Shown here: piece after piece, positions 1 to 10,756 of the stretch | Numbering within the stretch: position 1 is the first letter of the stretch | Layout: each line of letters starts with the position of its first letter | Assembly: GCA_027627225.1 (NCBI GenBank) | Contig: CM051038.1 | Location: 46,834,843-46,898,842, forward strand | Reading direction: 5' to 3' | Length of the DNA: 64,000 bases | From: Congeria kusceri | Taxonomy: Eukaryota > Mollusca > Bivalvia > Myida > Dreissenidae | Translations under genes and position numbers: made by a program | Notes under the pieces: model-generated | Database searches by the model: none | Told to the model about the DNA's origin: nothing | What the model saw: the letters and a program-made list of their open reading frames with translations, nothing else

Positions 1-3000
1 GTGAATGTGTCAAGTTGAACATTCCAGCAAACACCGAGACTTCTCTGCAACGGGAAGTCGTCGTCTAAGTCCAAATCTTTCAGGTCTTTGGCAAGGTCAT
101 CTTTGTTGAAAGCGCTCAACACTTCATGCGAGTTTGAGCAGATTTTATGTAAGTGCAGGTTCCCGAAGTCGTGCAAGGCGGTTTGCGCTCTTTTTAGTAG
201 GTCAATGGCTTCTTCTGCACTGGCGTGCGACGAAAGGCCATCGTCCACATAGAAGTTGCGTTTCACAAAATCTTCAACGTCAGCTCCCAGAGTAGGTGCT
301 GCAGCTTCTGCTGTCTTCCTAAGTCCGTATGTAGCCACTGATGGTGAAGGACTATTCCCAAAAACGTGGACTTTCATTCGGTAATCAACAAGGTTGTTTT
401 TCAGATCATTGTTTTCAGGCCACACAAACCTTAGAAAGTCTCTGTGATCAGGTCTGACTGAGAAACTGTAAAACATTTGTCGAATGTCAGCAATGACAGC
501 CACTTTGTCCTTCCTAAAGCGTAGCGGCACACCAAGCAAGCTATTATTTAGGTTTGGCCCAGTCATAAGAATGTCATTTAAAGAAAGGCCTTGAAACCGT
601 GCAGACGAGTCGAATACGATTCGAATGCGATCTTTCTTCTTTGGGTGGTAAACTCCAAATAGTGGCAGATACCACGATTCATTCAAAGATGCAACAGATG
701 TAACCCGTTCTGCGTGCCCGTTGTCCAGCAGTTCTTGCATGAAATTGAGAGTATGCTCCTTTTTCACAGGGTCCTTATGAAGTGAGGAAATGAAGTTGCT
801 GGTTCTTCCTGTAGCATACTGTTTGTTATTGAACAGGTTTGGTCTAGGACTCTTGAAAGGCAGTGGTGCCTCCCAGTTTCCTTCATTGTTCCTCTTCATT
901 TCTTGAGACATGAGTGTATTAAATTTTTTATCTTCTACAGAAAGACCAAGTTTGTTGTCGAATTCAGTGGTTAGAAAAAGATCAATGTTCAACGAATTGG
1001 GGCATGATTCCATTAAAGATGTCCGTCCGTTGGTCAGCAGGTGAGTTTTCAGCACATTTATTGACTTAGGTGTGTGCGCGCGATCTATACACGATTCTCC
1101 CACAATCACCCAGCCTAATCGCAGTTGTTGGGCAAATGGTTGCCCTTCGGGTCCTAACTTCTGTTCAAGCACATGATGAGCTGACAGGACGTCTCTTCCA
1201 AGAAGAATCCAAATACCGGCGTTTGAGTTGAAAGGGGGGATGGCGTTCACTAGACAGTTCAGATGCTGGAAACTTCTAGCAACACTTGGTGTAGGAATTT
1301 CAGTTTTGTCTCCCGGAATAAATTCACATTCTGTTAAAATCGGAAGATTTATGCTTTCGCTTCCGTCCAAAGATTCAACAACAAATCCCGAACCTCTCCG
1401 ACCAGAAAGTTTCACAGTACCACCACAACTTCTTAGATTATACTGGGAAGACGGTGCCATTATGCCAAATTTGTCAAATAGTTCAGGTTTTGCAAGTGAG
1501 TAGTTGCTCTGGTCGTCGATGATCGCGTAACATTGTACAGGTGGCACGTTACTTTCATTATTTCTAACGTTCACCAACACTATCTTCGAACACGACTTCC
1601 CGTCAAACTCTCCACAAACTTCGGTACACCTAGATACGATGCTTGTTTCTTGACTGGTTTTGTTTTGTGCTAGAGATTCGTGATATTTCTCCCCGCCATG
1701 GCGTTCCCTGTCTGCTTGGAACAAGTGCATTGCAGTAGCATGTGTAGAGCTGCGACATTCATTACACTGAACGGTCTGAATACAGTCCTTTTGCAAGTGT
1801 TTACCTATGCAGCACTTAAAGCAGATCCCTTGTTGCTTCAGCAGCTGCCTACGTTCCGTGAACGTTTTTTGCTTGAAGGCGCGGCATTCACCCAGGGAAT
1901 GTTTTCCATTATGCAGGAAACATGGCAATGATGTATTGTCATTCACCGATACGCTTTCAGTTTTATTCACTAGCAATTGACGAGGGCCTTTCACTTGTGG
2001 TTCAACCTTCGTGTTCACAGGTTCAAAGTCAAAGCTGGGGTCATTGAAAATGGCCGCCATTTCCTGAACAAACTCACAGAAAAACGTGAATGGTGGGAAA
2101 GTCACATTGTTAGAGCGCTTGTATGTTACAGCTCTATCTCGCCATTTATTCTGAATTGATGGTGGGAGTTTGTTGACGATGGGGTTAACACTAGAAGGTG
2201 AGTCATAATGGGCTAAGAGGTTTTCGAATTCTTTCTTCTCCTTCACAGCTCTAATTTCTGACAGAACGTCCGATAGGTCGTACATTTTCTCTCTGTCCTT
2301 CATTGTTAATCGCGTCACATTGTTGAGTTTTGCACGGAGTGCTTGCTCGATCCTTTCTGGTGATCCATAGAGCGCGTCTAGTCTATCCCAAGCACGAGTC
2401 AAACCTACTGCAGGGTTACCAGTATTTGCCGTTTTGATGCTCAGAATGTATCGCGACCCGGGTCCGGCCCAACGAATCATCAAATCTACTTCTTCAGATG
2501 GGGCTGCTTGTGTTTCATTCATTATGCCTTTGAAAGTGTCCTTCCAAGCCAAATAGTGTTCAAATTTCCCGTTGAATGAGTATAATCTGTCCTTGAAAAT
2601 GTCCTTTTTATACAGATATTGCGCTATCTGAGCGTCATTAGACGGTACACTAAACTGGTGCATGTGCGTTTGTAGACTGTCAACGTATTTCTGCGTTTCT
2701 TCCACCGGATTTGCATTTGGAAGATCATGCAAATCATGAATCTCACTTTTAACCGATGACCTTTCCAAAAATTCAACTTCAGCTTCTAAGGCTGCCAATT
2801 CTTTCCGCTGTCGAAGGACGTCCAGTTCAATCTCCAGATTCACTTGTTTCTTTCTTAAATTTGCCTCCTGTTCAGCAAATTTAAGGCGCATCCTAGCTGC
2901 TTCAGCGGCGGCACGTTTCTTCACCGAGCTATGACTCGTTCTAGACGAAGCGACGCTTGCGCGTTCTGCAGAAGCCATCGCTTGCACTTGGTTAGGTGAT

Positions 3001-3158
3001 GTGTGTAACGGTGGTGCTTGTTGTTCCATCTGTACCTGATTTAGATCTGAATGTTGCCGGTTAAGTGAAGGAACCCTGTCTAGCGAAGGGGGTTGGTCCA
3101 TATTTGGGCCCGATGGGGTCGACACTCTTTCGCTGTCTGATTCTGGCGGATTGTCCAT
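1..3158 (-). CDS. BEL/Pao-type retrotransposon polyprotein, 3' part cut by window edge
   Basis: One uninterrupted frame of 1052 codons runs from the ATG at 3158-3156 (in-frame TGA 21 bases upstream) past the left edge. Order seen: low-complexity N-terminus; charged coiled coil at about residues 75-130; a gag-like region of the DUF1759 kind (about 150-420); a CX2CX4HX4C zinc knuckle at C446, C449, H454, C459; an aspartic-protease-like region (DUF1758 type) with D548-D549-Q550-S551; then a Pao-type reverse transcriptase with the motif A aspartate at D891 (ADIRQMF) and YVDD at 970-973. RNase H and integrase would lie beyond the window. This is the replication polyprotein of an LTR retrotransposon, acting in cytoplasmic particles. 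No stop or frameshift is visible, so the copy is young or selected. The protease motif DDQS replaces the usual D-S/T-G. Assignment to BEL/Pao rests on domain order and RT motifs; the exact clade is not settled. Confidence 0.88.
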   Translation of the reverse strand, partial: MDNPPESDSERVSTPSGPNMDQPPSLDRVPSLNRQHSDLNQVQMEQQAPPLHTSPNQVQAMASAERASVASSRTSHSSVKKRAAAEAARMRLKFAEQEANLRKKQVNLEIELDVLRQRKELAALEAEVEFLERSSVKSEIHDLHDLPNANPVEETQKYVDSLQTHMHQFSVPSNDAQIAQYLYKKDIFKDRLYSFNGKFEHYLAWKDTFKGIMNETQAAPSEEVDLMIRWAGPGSRYILSIKTANTGNPAVGLTRAWDRLDALYGSPERIEQALRAKLNNVTRLTMKDREKMYDLSDVLSEIRAVKEKKEFENLLAHYDSPSSVNPIVNKLPPSIQNKWRDRAVTYKRSNNVTFPPFTFFCEFVQEMAAIFNDPSFDFEPVNTKVEPQVKGPRQLLVNKTESVSVNDNTSLPCFLHNGKHSLGECRAFKQKTFTERRQLLKQQGICFKCCIGKHLQKDCIQTVQCNECRSSTHATAMHLFQADRERHGGEKYHESLAQNKTSQETSIVSRCTEVCGEFDGKSCSKIVLVNVRNNESNVPPVQCYAIIDDQSNYSLAKPELFDKFGIMAPSSQYNLRSCGGTVKLSGRRGSGFVVESLDGSESINLPILTECEFIPGDKTEIPTPSVARSFQHLNCLVNAIPPFNSNAGIWILLGRDVLSAHHVLEQKLGPEGQPFAQQLRLGWVIVGESCIDRAHTPKSINVLKTHLLTNGRTSLMESCPNSLNIDLFLTTEFDNKLGLSVEDKKFNTLMSQEMKRNNEGNWEAPLPFKSPRPNLFNNKQYATGRTSNFISSLHKDPVKKEHTLNFMQELLDNGHAERVTSVASLNESWYLPLFGVYHPKKKDRIRIVFDSSARFQGLSLNDILMTGPNLNNSLLGVPLRFRKDKVAVIADIRQMFYSFSVRPDHRDFLRFVWPENNDLKNNLVDYRMKVHVFGNSPSPSVATYGLRKTAEAAAPTLGADVEDFVKRNFYVDDGLSSHASAEEAIDLLKRAQTALHDFGNLHLHKICSNSHEVLSAFNKDDLAKDLKDLDLDDDFPLQRSLGVCWNVQLDTF

Positions 3159-3900
3159 GATGTGAGGTTTGGGCGATCAAATCACTGTACTGCCGTATGC
3201 AGACAGCTAAACCAAACTCTGACTCCAATTTCCAATTTTATTTTCAGAGTGTAATATGGTGATTTGCTGAAACAACACAAAGATTACAATATATTGCATG
3301 TCAAAAATGAAGTGATCAAAGGGAGACAAACAGTGTAAATACTAATTTAAATACAGACAGAGTTGTCTTTCTTTCTAGCAGAGAATGACTCAGAACATCA
3401 AAAATAGAATGCTTACAGCAAAAAGTTGCATGTACGTAAGATAAAACAGTTTTCTAAATGATATCCAATTTAATTAAGCATACTTGGATAATTAATATAA
3501 ATAGGAATTTCTAGTTTTCCATAAAAGGCAAAAATTCCCAATGAACACGCCAAAATTGTTTAGAGCTACATTTCGATAAATGAGTACAGTTATGCATTAA
3601 ACCTTTATCCAAATGAAAATACACATATCCTGATTTAGTAACAACAAGAAGAATCAACAAAAATGTCGTTCTTACATCGTTATTTCGCCCAACTTGAGTC
3701 CAGATTTGAATTTCCTTGTGAAAAGGAGCGAAAACCATGAGCCAATAATGAGCCGAAAGAAAAATGAACTGCAAATGAACGAAAAGAAACAGGTTAGGTG
3801 TCGGGGGCAACACAATTAAATTGAGAACAGCGAACGAACTTGGACTGTAGAAGATCGGCAACTGTGAGGACCAGCCGTGCGCGGCCGCTTTTATACGTGG
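3159..3900 (-). promoter_or_regulatory. Probable LTR/leader of the BEL/Pao element with TATA box
   Basis: On the minus strand this stretch lies directly upstream of the polyprotein ATG. A TATAAAAG box is at 3895-3888, followed about 30 bases downstream by a start-like region (near 3862). A pyrimidine-rich run ending in TTTGCAG, near 3760, could be a splice acceptor in the leader. LTR boundaries cannot be proved because the other LTR lies outside the window, and I could not identify a primer-binding site. The small open frame on this stretch is not convincing as a gene. Confidence 0.5.
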
Positions 3901-4290
3901 CAAGCTGCGCTTCCGACGAGGCCGAGCCGTGATTGGGCAGTGCTATGGCAGTGGAGTTCCCGTTTTACGATCGTGCTCAACACGTGATCAGCAGTGCTCC
4001 AGACGCGATTAGGCCGCGGCTAGCCGTGGTAACTTGCCTCTTTTTTCCCCGCGTTTAAACACGCGCGAACCTATTTCTAACCTTACACGTGGCTGGAAGT
4101 GGTTAGCCGTGCTTAGGCAGTGTTTCAGCAGTGGAACAGCCGCCGACGGCCAGACCACATACAAAGCACGTACAAAGCACAGCCAAGCCAACATTGACCA
4201 GAAATTACCACGTACGACCACGTCCACCAGATTTTCAAAACTTTTTGTACGTGATTAAGCCGTAATGCGCTGTGTGACCGGGCCTTAACC
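3901..4290. other. GC-rich block ending in a TIR-like motif
   Basis: This island is much richer in G and C than its neighbours and repeats words such as 'gccgtg', 'cagtg' and 'cacgt'. Its right end, read on the minus strand, begins TTAAGGCCCGGTCACAC, which resembles DNA-transposon ends. It may be the U3 part of the BEL LTR or a separate MITE. Overlapping frames on the two strands give no recognisable protein. Confidence 0.35.
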
Positions 4291-4294
4291 CACT

Positions 4295-4428
4295 AAGCAA
4301 TATTTAATACTTTGAAACTATTTAAAGGTAAAATGACCAATACACGAAACAGCGTGACACTTAAGGAATTTTATGAATTTAAGAAATTTACGGAAGTTTT
4401 TCCTAAAGAGGTTTGTGAATATGGGCCC
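4295..4428 (-). mobile_element. MITE of the GGGCCC/TTCACAAA family, partial copy
   Basis: Read on the minus strand it starts GGGCCCATATTCACAAACCT and continues through 'aaatttcttaaattcataaaattccttaag' type sequence (4330-4400). That matches the element at 35744 and the left part of the one at 48301. Only about one half of the element is recognisable here. Confidence 0.55.
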
Positions 4429-5423
4429 TGGTCATTAAGTTGACATTAACCATTGCAACAATAAAGCCACGTCCTTAGTGCAAGACGACCAACATGCCAT
4501 TTTAACTCTGCAGCATTCCAAGCCATTCCGTGCATTAAAGTTTGAATCTGCACTGAACCAACGGTCACTTGTTTGCATTACAATACATGTATTCGGTTCA
4601 TTTTGTTGTAGAATCATGTTCAGCTATTGAACTCTATTACCGACATGAAACAAAATATGGGTTGATACTTCACCTTTGTTACAAGTAGATCTCTAACTTG
4701 TCAAACACTAGAATGGGATGTGTGAACTGTGATTTTTAATTTCATTAGCCGGTTTTTCAACGAAAAATCTTGGCTTATAGATTAGCTAAAACCGGTCGGT
4801 TGGGCGGGGGGGGGGGGGGGGGGGAGGCGGTGCGATGTCGTTCACAATTTGCGTTAAAGTTTCGTATTCCTGTCATATTTTCAAAAGTTCTTAGTCAATC
4901 TTCATGAAACTTTACAGAAATGTTCCTGGATGGTCCTCTACCAAACCTGTGAAAATGGTTCCGCTTCACTGCACAAGTTTGCCGCCAGAGCTAAAAATAG
5001 AATTATGTCTAAACGCCGTTTTCTTCTAAACCAAAGGCTAGATTTTCATTGACTTGTAGCACATGTACCCCCATCGGCAAAATAAAAAATCAGGCTTTAA
5101 TGCGGTTTCCGCATTTTTCTCTTGTTTATGTTTTGTAATGATTATGTTAGTGATACTGTTAAGGACATCTGTGATACTTCTGTTATTTTTGTAACACATG
5201 CTGCACCACAACTGCGTCTTTTGTGCAGCAATAAATGTCATAGATCAGCAAATCGTATTTTTATATCAAAATAGCAATATGATTTCCAATAGGTGCTTTG
5301 ACGTATGAATATGTAAAATATGCCTTCAATTCTTACCTAATTTTAATTTTAATGGTACCGACAGGTCGAGATATATCTTTATATTTGTTTTAACACTTTA
5401 ATAAGATTTTTCAAGATATTTTT
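4429..5423. other. Intergenic, no gene seen
   Basis: AT-rich sequence with a homopolymer run of G at about 4806-4824. No homologous open frame, RNA gene or TIR pair was recognised. Confidence 0.5.
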
Positions 5424-6710
5424 AGCTCACCTGAGCACGAAGTGCTCGGTGAGCTATTGGTGTAGGGACCCACTTCTGCGTCGTCCATCACATGTCGTCT
5501 GTGTGCCTTCAACAATTCGTTTCGTTCTCACGATAAAGACTTCACTTTTTATACAATCTTAACCGAACTTGCACAGTTTTTGTATGACCATAAAATCTCG
5601 GACAGGATTGTTTGTGGGCCAGATCACACCAATAACACTAAAGTTATTGCCCCTTTTTATGCAAACAAGTGCAAAAATGCCTTTTTCCAACATATAGACT
5701 TTATTTTCCATTCAATTTTATTAAACCAAACTTTCACAGTATGTGTATGACCATTAGATCTCAAGAGATGCAAAAAATGGGCCAGATCATGATTCAAAGA
5801 CCGGAATTATTGCCCTTTGTTTATGAAAAATATACAAAAATTCAGGATAGAGACTTCATTTTTCATCCAATATTCTCCAATCTTCCACAGTTTGTCTATG
5901 GCCATGAGATTACATTTGAAGTCGAATATAAGCAAAATCGGACCAGAAACACCTGAGTTATTGCCCTTTGTGAAAAAAATATGCAAAAATGGACATTATT
6001 CAGGATAGAGACTTTTTCACCCAATCTTCATCAATCTTGCACAGTTTGTCTTTGACCATAAGATAACAGGTGAAGTCGAATATAAACCTGATCGGGCCAG
6101 AAACACCAGAGTTATTGCCCCTTGTGTGTGGAAAAAAACATCAACAAGTTATCAATGATGGGCTTGCACACGCGATTATTTATTCAATGTTTACAAAGTT
6201 TGCATATGACCATTAAATTTGATTGATAACATTTGATTTCCAAAAATTGCAAAATTTACATGCAGTTGTTTGTACATGCAACATTGATGGCTTCAGAGCC
6301 TGCATTAACATCATTTATCATCATTGGGCAGAAAATTATCAAAAGAAGCAAAACTTGACCTTATAGCACAGCCATCGCAATTATCGCATAGCAACTAGTT
6401 CTCCAAAACTGTCCGCAAAAAGGCATCAAAATCTACTGTTTCTGCATTTTTAATGAAAAAGGGTCAGGTAAGAATATCAAGAAAAATGATTTGAGAACCA
6501 TAAGCAAAAACACAGCAAATTCACTACCCAACTCGTACTTTAGTTCGCCCATTGCACTTACTGATGGTTCAAATCAAACCGATTCTATCCCACTTTGCAG
6601 AAACATGTGTATTGTTCAGATACCTTAATTTCAAACCTGTCACAACAGTAAGGTCTTCATCTGTGCCAGTTATCAGGTGAGCACTTTGGGCCAACATGGC
6701 CCTCTTGTTA
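5424..6710 (+). repeat. Mollusc-type interspersed repeat with terminal hairpin, near full length
   Basis: The left end (5424-5455) is a near-perfect hairpin: AGCTCACC pairs with GGTGAGCT, and GAGCAC with GTGCTC around a GAA loop. The right end is 'gggccaacatggccctcttg' (6689-6708). Inside are about four diverged units of roughly 155 bp, each carrying 'cacagtttgtatgaccataa' followed by 'ggccaga...gttattgccc' (around 5570-5660, 5735-5820, 5885-5960, 6035-6120). The last 620 bp is repeated at 19740-20373. Small frames in it are not genes. The transposon class is not established. Confidence 0.7.
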
Positions 6711-7172
6711 TTCAGTATGACATTTATAACGATTTTATATGTATTATATGCTTTTCAGTGAGATATAGAATTTTATTGGTGAAATAAAATTTGATATGTT
6801 CACTGTTAGAGCAGTGAAAATATAAGATTTTATTTTTTTACTGCAGTGAAAATATAACATAAAACGGATTATTTTTCCATAAATAGCATCGATCTACAAG
6901 TAGTGTTTACAACCCTTGGCACATTTATATACATGTACAGTATGTACATGCACGTGTTTACATAAAACACATTATAAAATTCAACACAATTATAAATTAG
7001 CGACAATGAATAACAAAATGTGGCACTTATTTCCAACCATACTAACAAGTGACAGTTTTGGAATCATTTATGACATCATTTTTATGACGTCAGAATACAC
7101 AAACTTGTGACGTTTAAGCTTATTTCGCGCAATTTTATTTATTTGTTGTCCAACAGCATAAAATAAAAAGAA
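6711..7172. other. Intergenic, no gene seen
   Basis: AT-rich. Contains two short related words 'gcagtgaaaatataa' (6811-6860) that echo the foldback element to the right. A TGACGTCA octamer occurs at 7084-7091, with no gene nearby to give it meaning. Confidence 0.4.
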
Positions 7173-7323
7173 ATTTGTTGATTTCGGTGTAAGATCGTAT
7201 TTTATTTCACTCGTGATCATCGAAAATATATATTTTCACTCGTGGCTGCGCCACTCGTGAAAATATCATTTGCTATGAACAGTCGTGAAATAAAATACGA
7301 TCTTACACCGATATCAACAAATA
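7173..7323. mobile_element. Foldback (palindromic) MITE-like element
   Basis: Two arms of about 37 bp are inverted copies: TTTGTTGATTTCGGTGTAAG... at 7174 and its complement ending at 7322, both including ATCGTATTTTATTTCA. A second inverted pair (ATTTTCACTCGTGG / CCACTCGTGAAAAT-like) lies at the centre around 7233-7266. The whole folds into one long hairpin, as expected of a foldback or MITE. Confidence 0.7.
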
Positions 7324-8254
7324 TCCTCTATTTATATTGCGAGGGTTGAGCGTGAAATGTTAAAATGTTAAGCAGATACATAGTTTAACGCTCAACCTTC
7401 GATCGTTACAACAATTTGTATACACGTATTAAACGTCTTATTGTATTGGTAGATCTAACAGTCTATATTCCCTTATGTGAGTAACAGATGTAAGTTTGGG
7501 ATTTTATGACGTTTTAGGCATTAAAATAGTGGGAAACGTTATTTATTAATAACGATGACATTAAAAAGATTAACAAAAATACATGTTGTACTTGCTTTTA
7601 TACATTAGTGAATGTTATGTTTACGTGGGTGATATACTTGTGGTATACATGTCGTTATGGTACATAACATGTGTGTGTACAAAAACAATAACAAACATAT
7701 ATTTAGTTACTTTAATCAGATGTGCAGAAATATATGTGAATACATAGTCGACGCAATATTATGTATAGTTATTAAACATTATTACGGAAAACTCTGAAAA
7801 ATAACTACAATTTTAACACTTTTCCAAGTTGCTTTATAAAATCTTTGTATAACCTTGGCTAATATTGTAATATTACCACAATAATTCAAGTTTTGTCAAA
7901 TATAATGCGGTATATGTAAAGAAAATATTTTCGACATAAGACATCTTCGAACTTAACAATGAAGATTTTGCCTATAAACCGGATCCATATTTATAAAGAT
8001 TCCATATTTATAAAAGTAATCGTAACTTAACTGCAAATAAGTCAACGTTGCTTTTGATTATTTGCATGTCAATAACTGAATATTAATACACTGAATAAAC
8101 ACTTTGTACATGTATATTGCAATATTGGTGTTAAATTTACACGCATTTCTTTAAAAATATATATATTAAATTTGCGATTTTAAAAAAAAAAGGTTCCTCA
8201 CAAGTTTGGACTATTGTTTTTTTACCAAATATTTCTTTAAAAAATGGGTTAGTA
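7324..8254. other. Intergenic, no gene seen
   Basis: AT-rich, with an alternating 'gtatatgtgt' flavour around 7620-7740. No homologous open frame or repeat pair was recognised. Confidence 0.45.
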
Positions 8255-9300
8255 GATTGGGTGTGTCGTTGGTTGGGCGGGCGGTCGGCGTGCGGCGTCC
8301 AACTGGGGTTTCCGCTCCTTAACTCGACAAACGAATTGAGATATTTTAATAAAACTTCTTTCATAGATACCTTATATCAAGACCTCGCTTGGGATTGCAT
8401 ATGGGTTAATGGGGTCAAGGTCACTGTTACTAAAAATAGAAAAACAGTTTCCGTTCAATAACTCGAGAACGCATTTTGCTATTGTAATGAAACTTCACAT
8501 ATAGATATCTTATATCAAGACCTCGGTTGGGATTGCATATGGGGTGCATAGGGTCAAGGTCTATGTTACTTAAAATAGAAAAAAAATTCCGCTCAATAAC
8601 TCAAGAACGACTTGAGCTATTGTACTGAAACTTTATACATACCTTATATCGAGGGATTGCATATATGGTGGGTGGGGTCATGGTCAATGTCGCCGTTACT
8701 TAAAATAGAAAAAAACAGTTTCCGCTCAATAACGAATTCAGATATTGTAATGAAACTTCGCGAACAGATACCTTATATCAAGATCTTGCTTGCGATTGCA
8801 TACGGGGTGGGTGGGGTCAAGGTCACGGTTACTAAAAATAGAAATATGTTTTCCGCTCAATAACTCGAGAACGAATGGAGATATTATAATAAAACTTCAT
8901 ATATAGATACCTTATATCAAAACCTCTCTTGGAATTGCATATGAGGTGTTTCAAATCAAGGTCACGGTTACTAAAAATAGAAAAACGGTTTTCACTCAAT
9001 AACTCGAGAATAAATTAAGATAGTTCAATGAAATATCATATATAATACCTTATTGCGAGACGTCGCTTGGAATTGGATATGGGGTGGGTGGGATGAAGGT
9101 CAAGGTCACTGTTACTAAAATAGAAATATGGTTTCCACTCAGTAATTGGAGAACGAATTGAGTTATTATAAACCTTTGTACATGTGGACCTTATTGCGAG
9201 ACCTCACTTGGGATTGCATATGGGGTTGGTGGGGTCAAGGTCAATGTTACTTAAAATATAAAAAAAGTTTTTTGGTCAATACCTTTAGTTTGGCTTAAAA
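8255..9300 (+). repeat. Tandem array of diverged ~135-bp units
   Basis: About seven to eight copies of a unit built as 'ctcaataactcgagaacgaat', then 'atattgtaatgaaactt', then 'ataccttatatcaagacct', then 'gggattgcatatggggt', then 'gggtcaaggtcactgttact'. Its start word recurs near 8455, 8590, 8724, 8857, 8995 and 9128. Copies differ by many substitutions and small indels, so the array is old. Short frames within it carry stops and are not genes. Confidence 0.75.
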
Positions 9301-10382
9301 CATTTTCATAAAAGTTGGTGTGTAAGTAGCCAAAGGCTTGGATTGATTTTATGCGTTACTTGGGCCAAAATCAAGGTCACTTTTACTAAAAATATGACAG
9401 GCATAGTTCATGTATTCTACGTTTTGGTGCAGAATGACAACCATGACATGGATTGTCATTTCAACTGTTGCAGTAAATTTTCATAAATATGTTTTGGCGT
9501 CAACTATGTACATTGTACAGTTTCTATAAATACAATTCCATCATTCATATGAAACCATACTCAATCAGGCCGAGATTCAGATCAGATCAGATTGAAAACC
9601 TGGTTCTGTGGCGTGGCCACGTTTCAAGTTTTATTATATTACTAACTGTTAGGCATTGGGTTAGAAAAATTTGGTTTTCGTGGAATTTCCACGTTTCTTG
9701 TTTATAAATGCATGTATCAACCCTGTTTAATCTACGCGGAGACGAAGTAGATCTATAAATTGTAACTTCAGACGCTAATTTAGCCGCGTATATTATATTA
9801 TTAAATAACGCAATATAATAGCTTAATACAATTCGCACATCACGCTTATTGGTGAGAATCCACAATACCATATCACATTTTCATATGATTATGCAATCTA
9901 CATCTATAAATAATGTCTTGAAAGATGACAATACCCTGTAGCAGCAAGCGCATGACGTACTAGACACTTCATGTGTCAGATTTACATGTACATGTTAAAT
10001 AGTAATGCAATACAAGTGTGTGTGTGGGGGGGGGGGGTGAGGAATAAACTATAATAGCATCTGACAGAGTGAAACTCTGCATATGTATTTCTCAATTTCA
10101 GTGGATGTAAATGCCTTTGTAGTTCAAGAGAACATTTGATATGATCCCAACCTCATTTCATAAGTCTTTGATATGATAAGTGTTTGCTTTTAATGCGATA
10201 TATTATTACTGCGTTTATAATAGTGACTGTTTCGTGTAACAGTAAAATTATCCGTGCTTAATTTTAAAAAAATGTGGACAGATTAGCATTACATGCATAT
10301 CAATTAAAGTTCAACTTAATTTATAGGCATTTGATATATTGTTTAATTTTGTCTTTTCGTTTCTTGGGTTCAAATGGTTAAT
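9301..10382. other. Intergenic, no gene seen
   Basis: AT-rich, with a G run at about 10027-10038. The overlapping small frames at 9489-9871 match nothing I recognise. Confidence 0.45.
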
Positions 10383-10756
10383 TGTCACCGGGTGGTGAAA
10401 ATTTTGCAGCCAGTCCTGGTCTCGAACCCGGGACCTTTCGCTTACAAAGCAAATGCTCTAGCGAGTAGATCGGTACACTGACATTACCCTCTGCCAAGTT
10501 GGAATTCTTCCGTCACTGAGAATAGTGTAAACGTGATTCCGATAAAACCACGGGCAAGTTCTCAAGAAAACTGCTCGTAGAGCTGCCTCACGGTCCCACG
10601 TTGGCACCAAATGTCGCCGGGTGATGAGAAGTATGCAGCCAGTCCGGGACTCGAACCAGGGACCTCTCGCTTACACTGCGAGTGCTCTATTGAGTGAGTT
10701 AACCTGGCCGCTTACACAGATAATTACCAATCGTACCTAAGTTCGGTTCCGTAACA
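10383..10756 (-). mobile_element. Miniature LTR element (TRIM), diverged complete copy
   Basis: Read on the minus strand: a 145-bp LTR (10756-10612) starting TGTTACGG and ending CGGCGACA; then TT and a primer-binding site TGGTGCCAACGTGGGAC; a 118-bp internal region ending in the purine-rich 'gcagagggtaa'; then a second LTR (10493-10383) starting TGTCAGTG and ending CGGTGACA. The second LTR is shortened to 111 bp by loss of its A-box side. Both LTRs carry a B-box-like word (GGTTCGAGTCC and GGTTCGAGACC) inside a tRNA-like block. The plan and much of the sequence match the elements at 40184-42989. There is no coding capacity, so it would need proteins from another element. I saw no clear target duplication. 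Confidence 0.75.

Noticed and set aside
1228..2159. Small plus-strand frames
   Set aside because: They lie antisense to the long BEL/Pao frame, which has clear domains on the minus strand.
3901..4290. Definite U3 of the BEL LTR
   Set aside because: Without the other LTR in the window the boundary cannot be tested; listed only as a GC-rich block.
7084..7091. TGACGTCA as a functional CRE
   Set aside because: No gene nearby; the octamer also occurs near 29629, so it was kept only where it lies upstream of CDK5R1.
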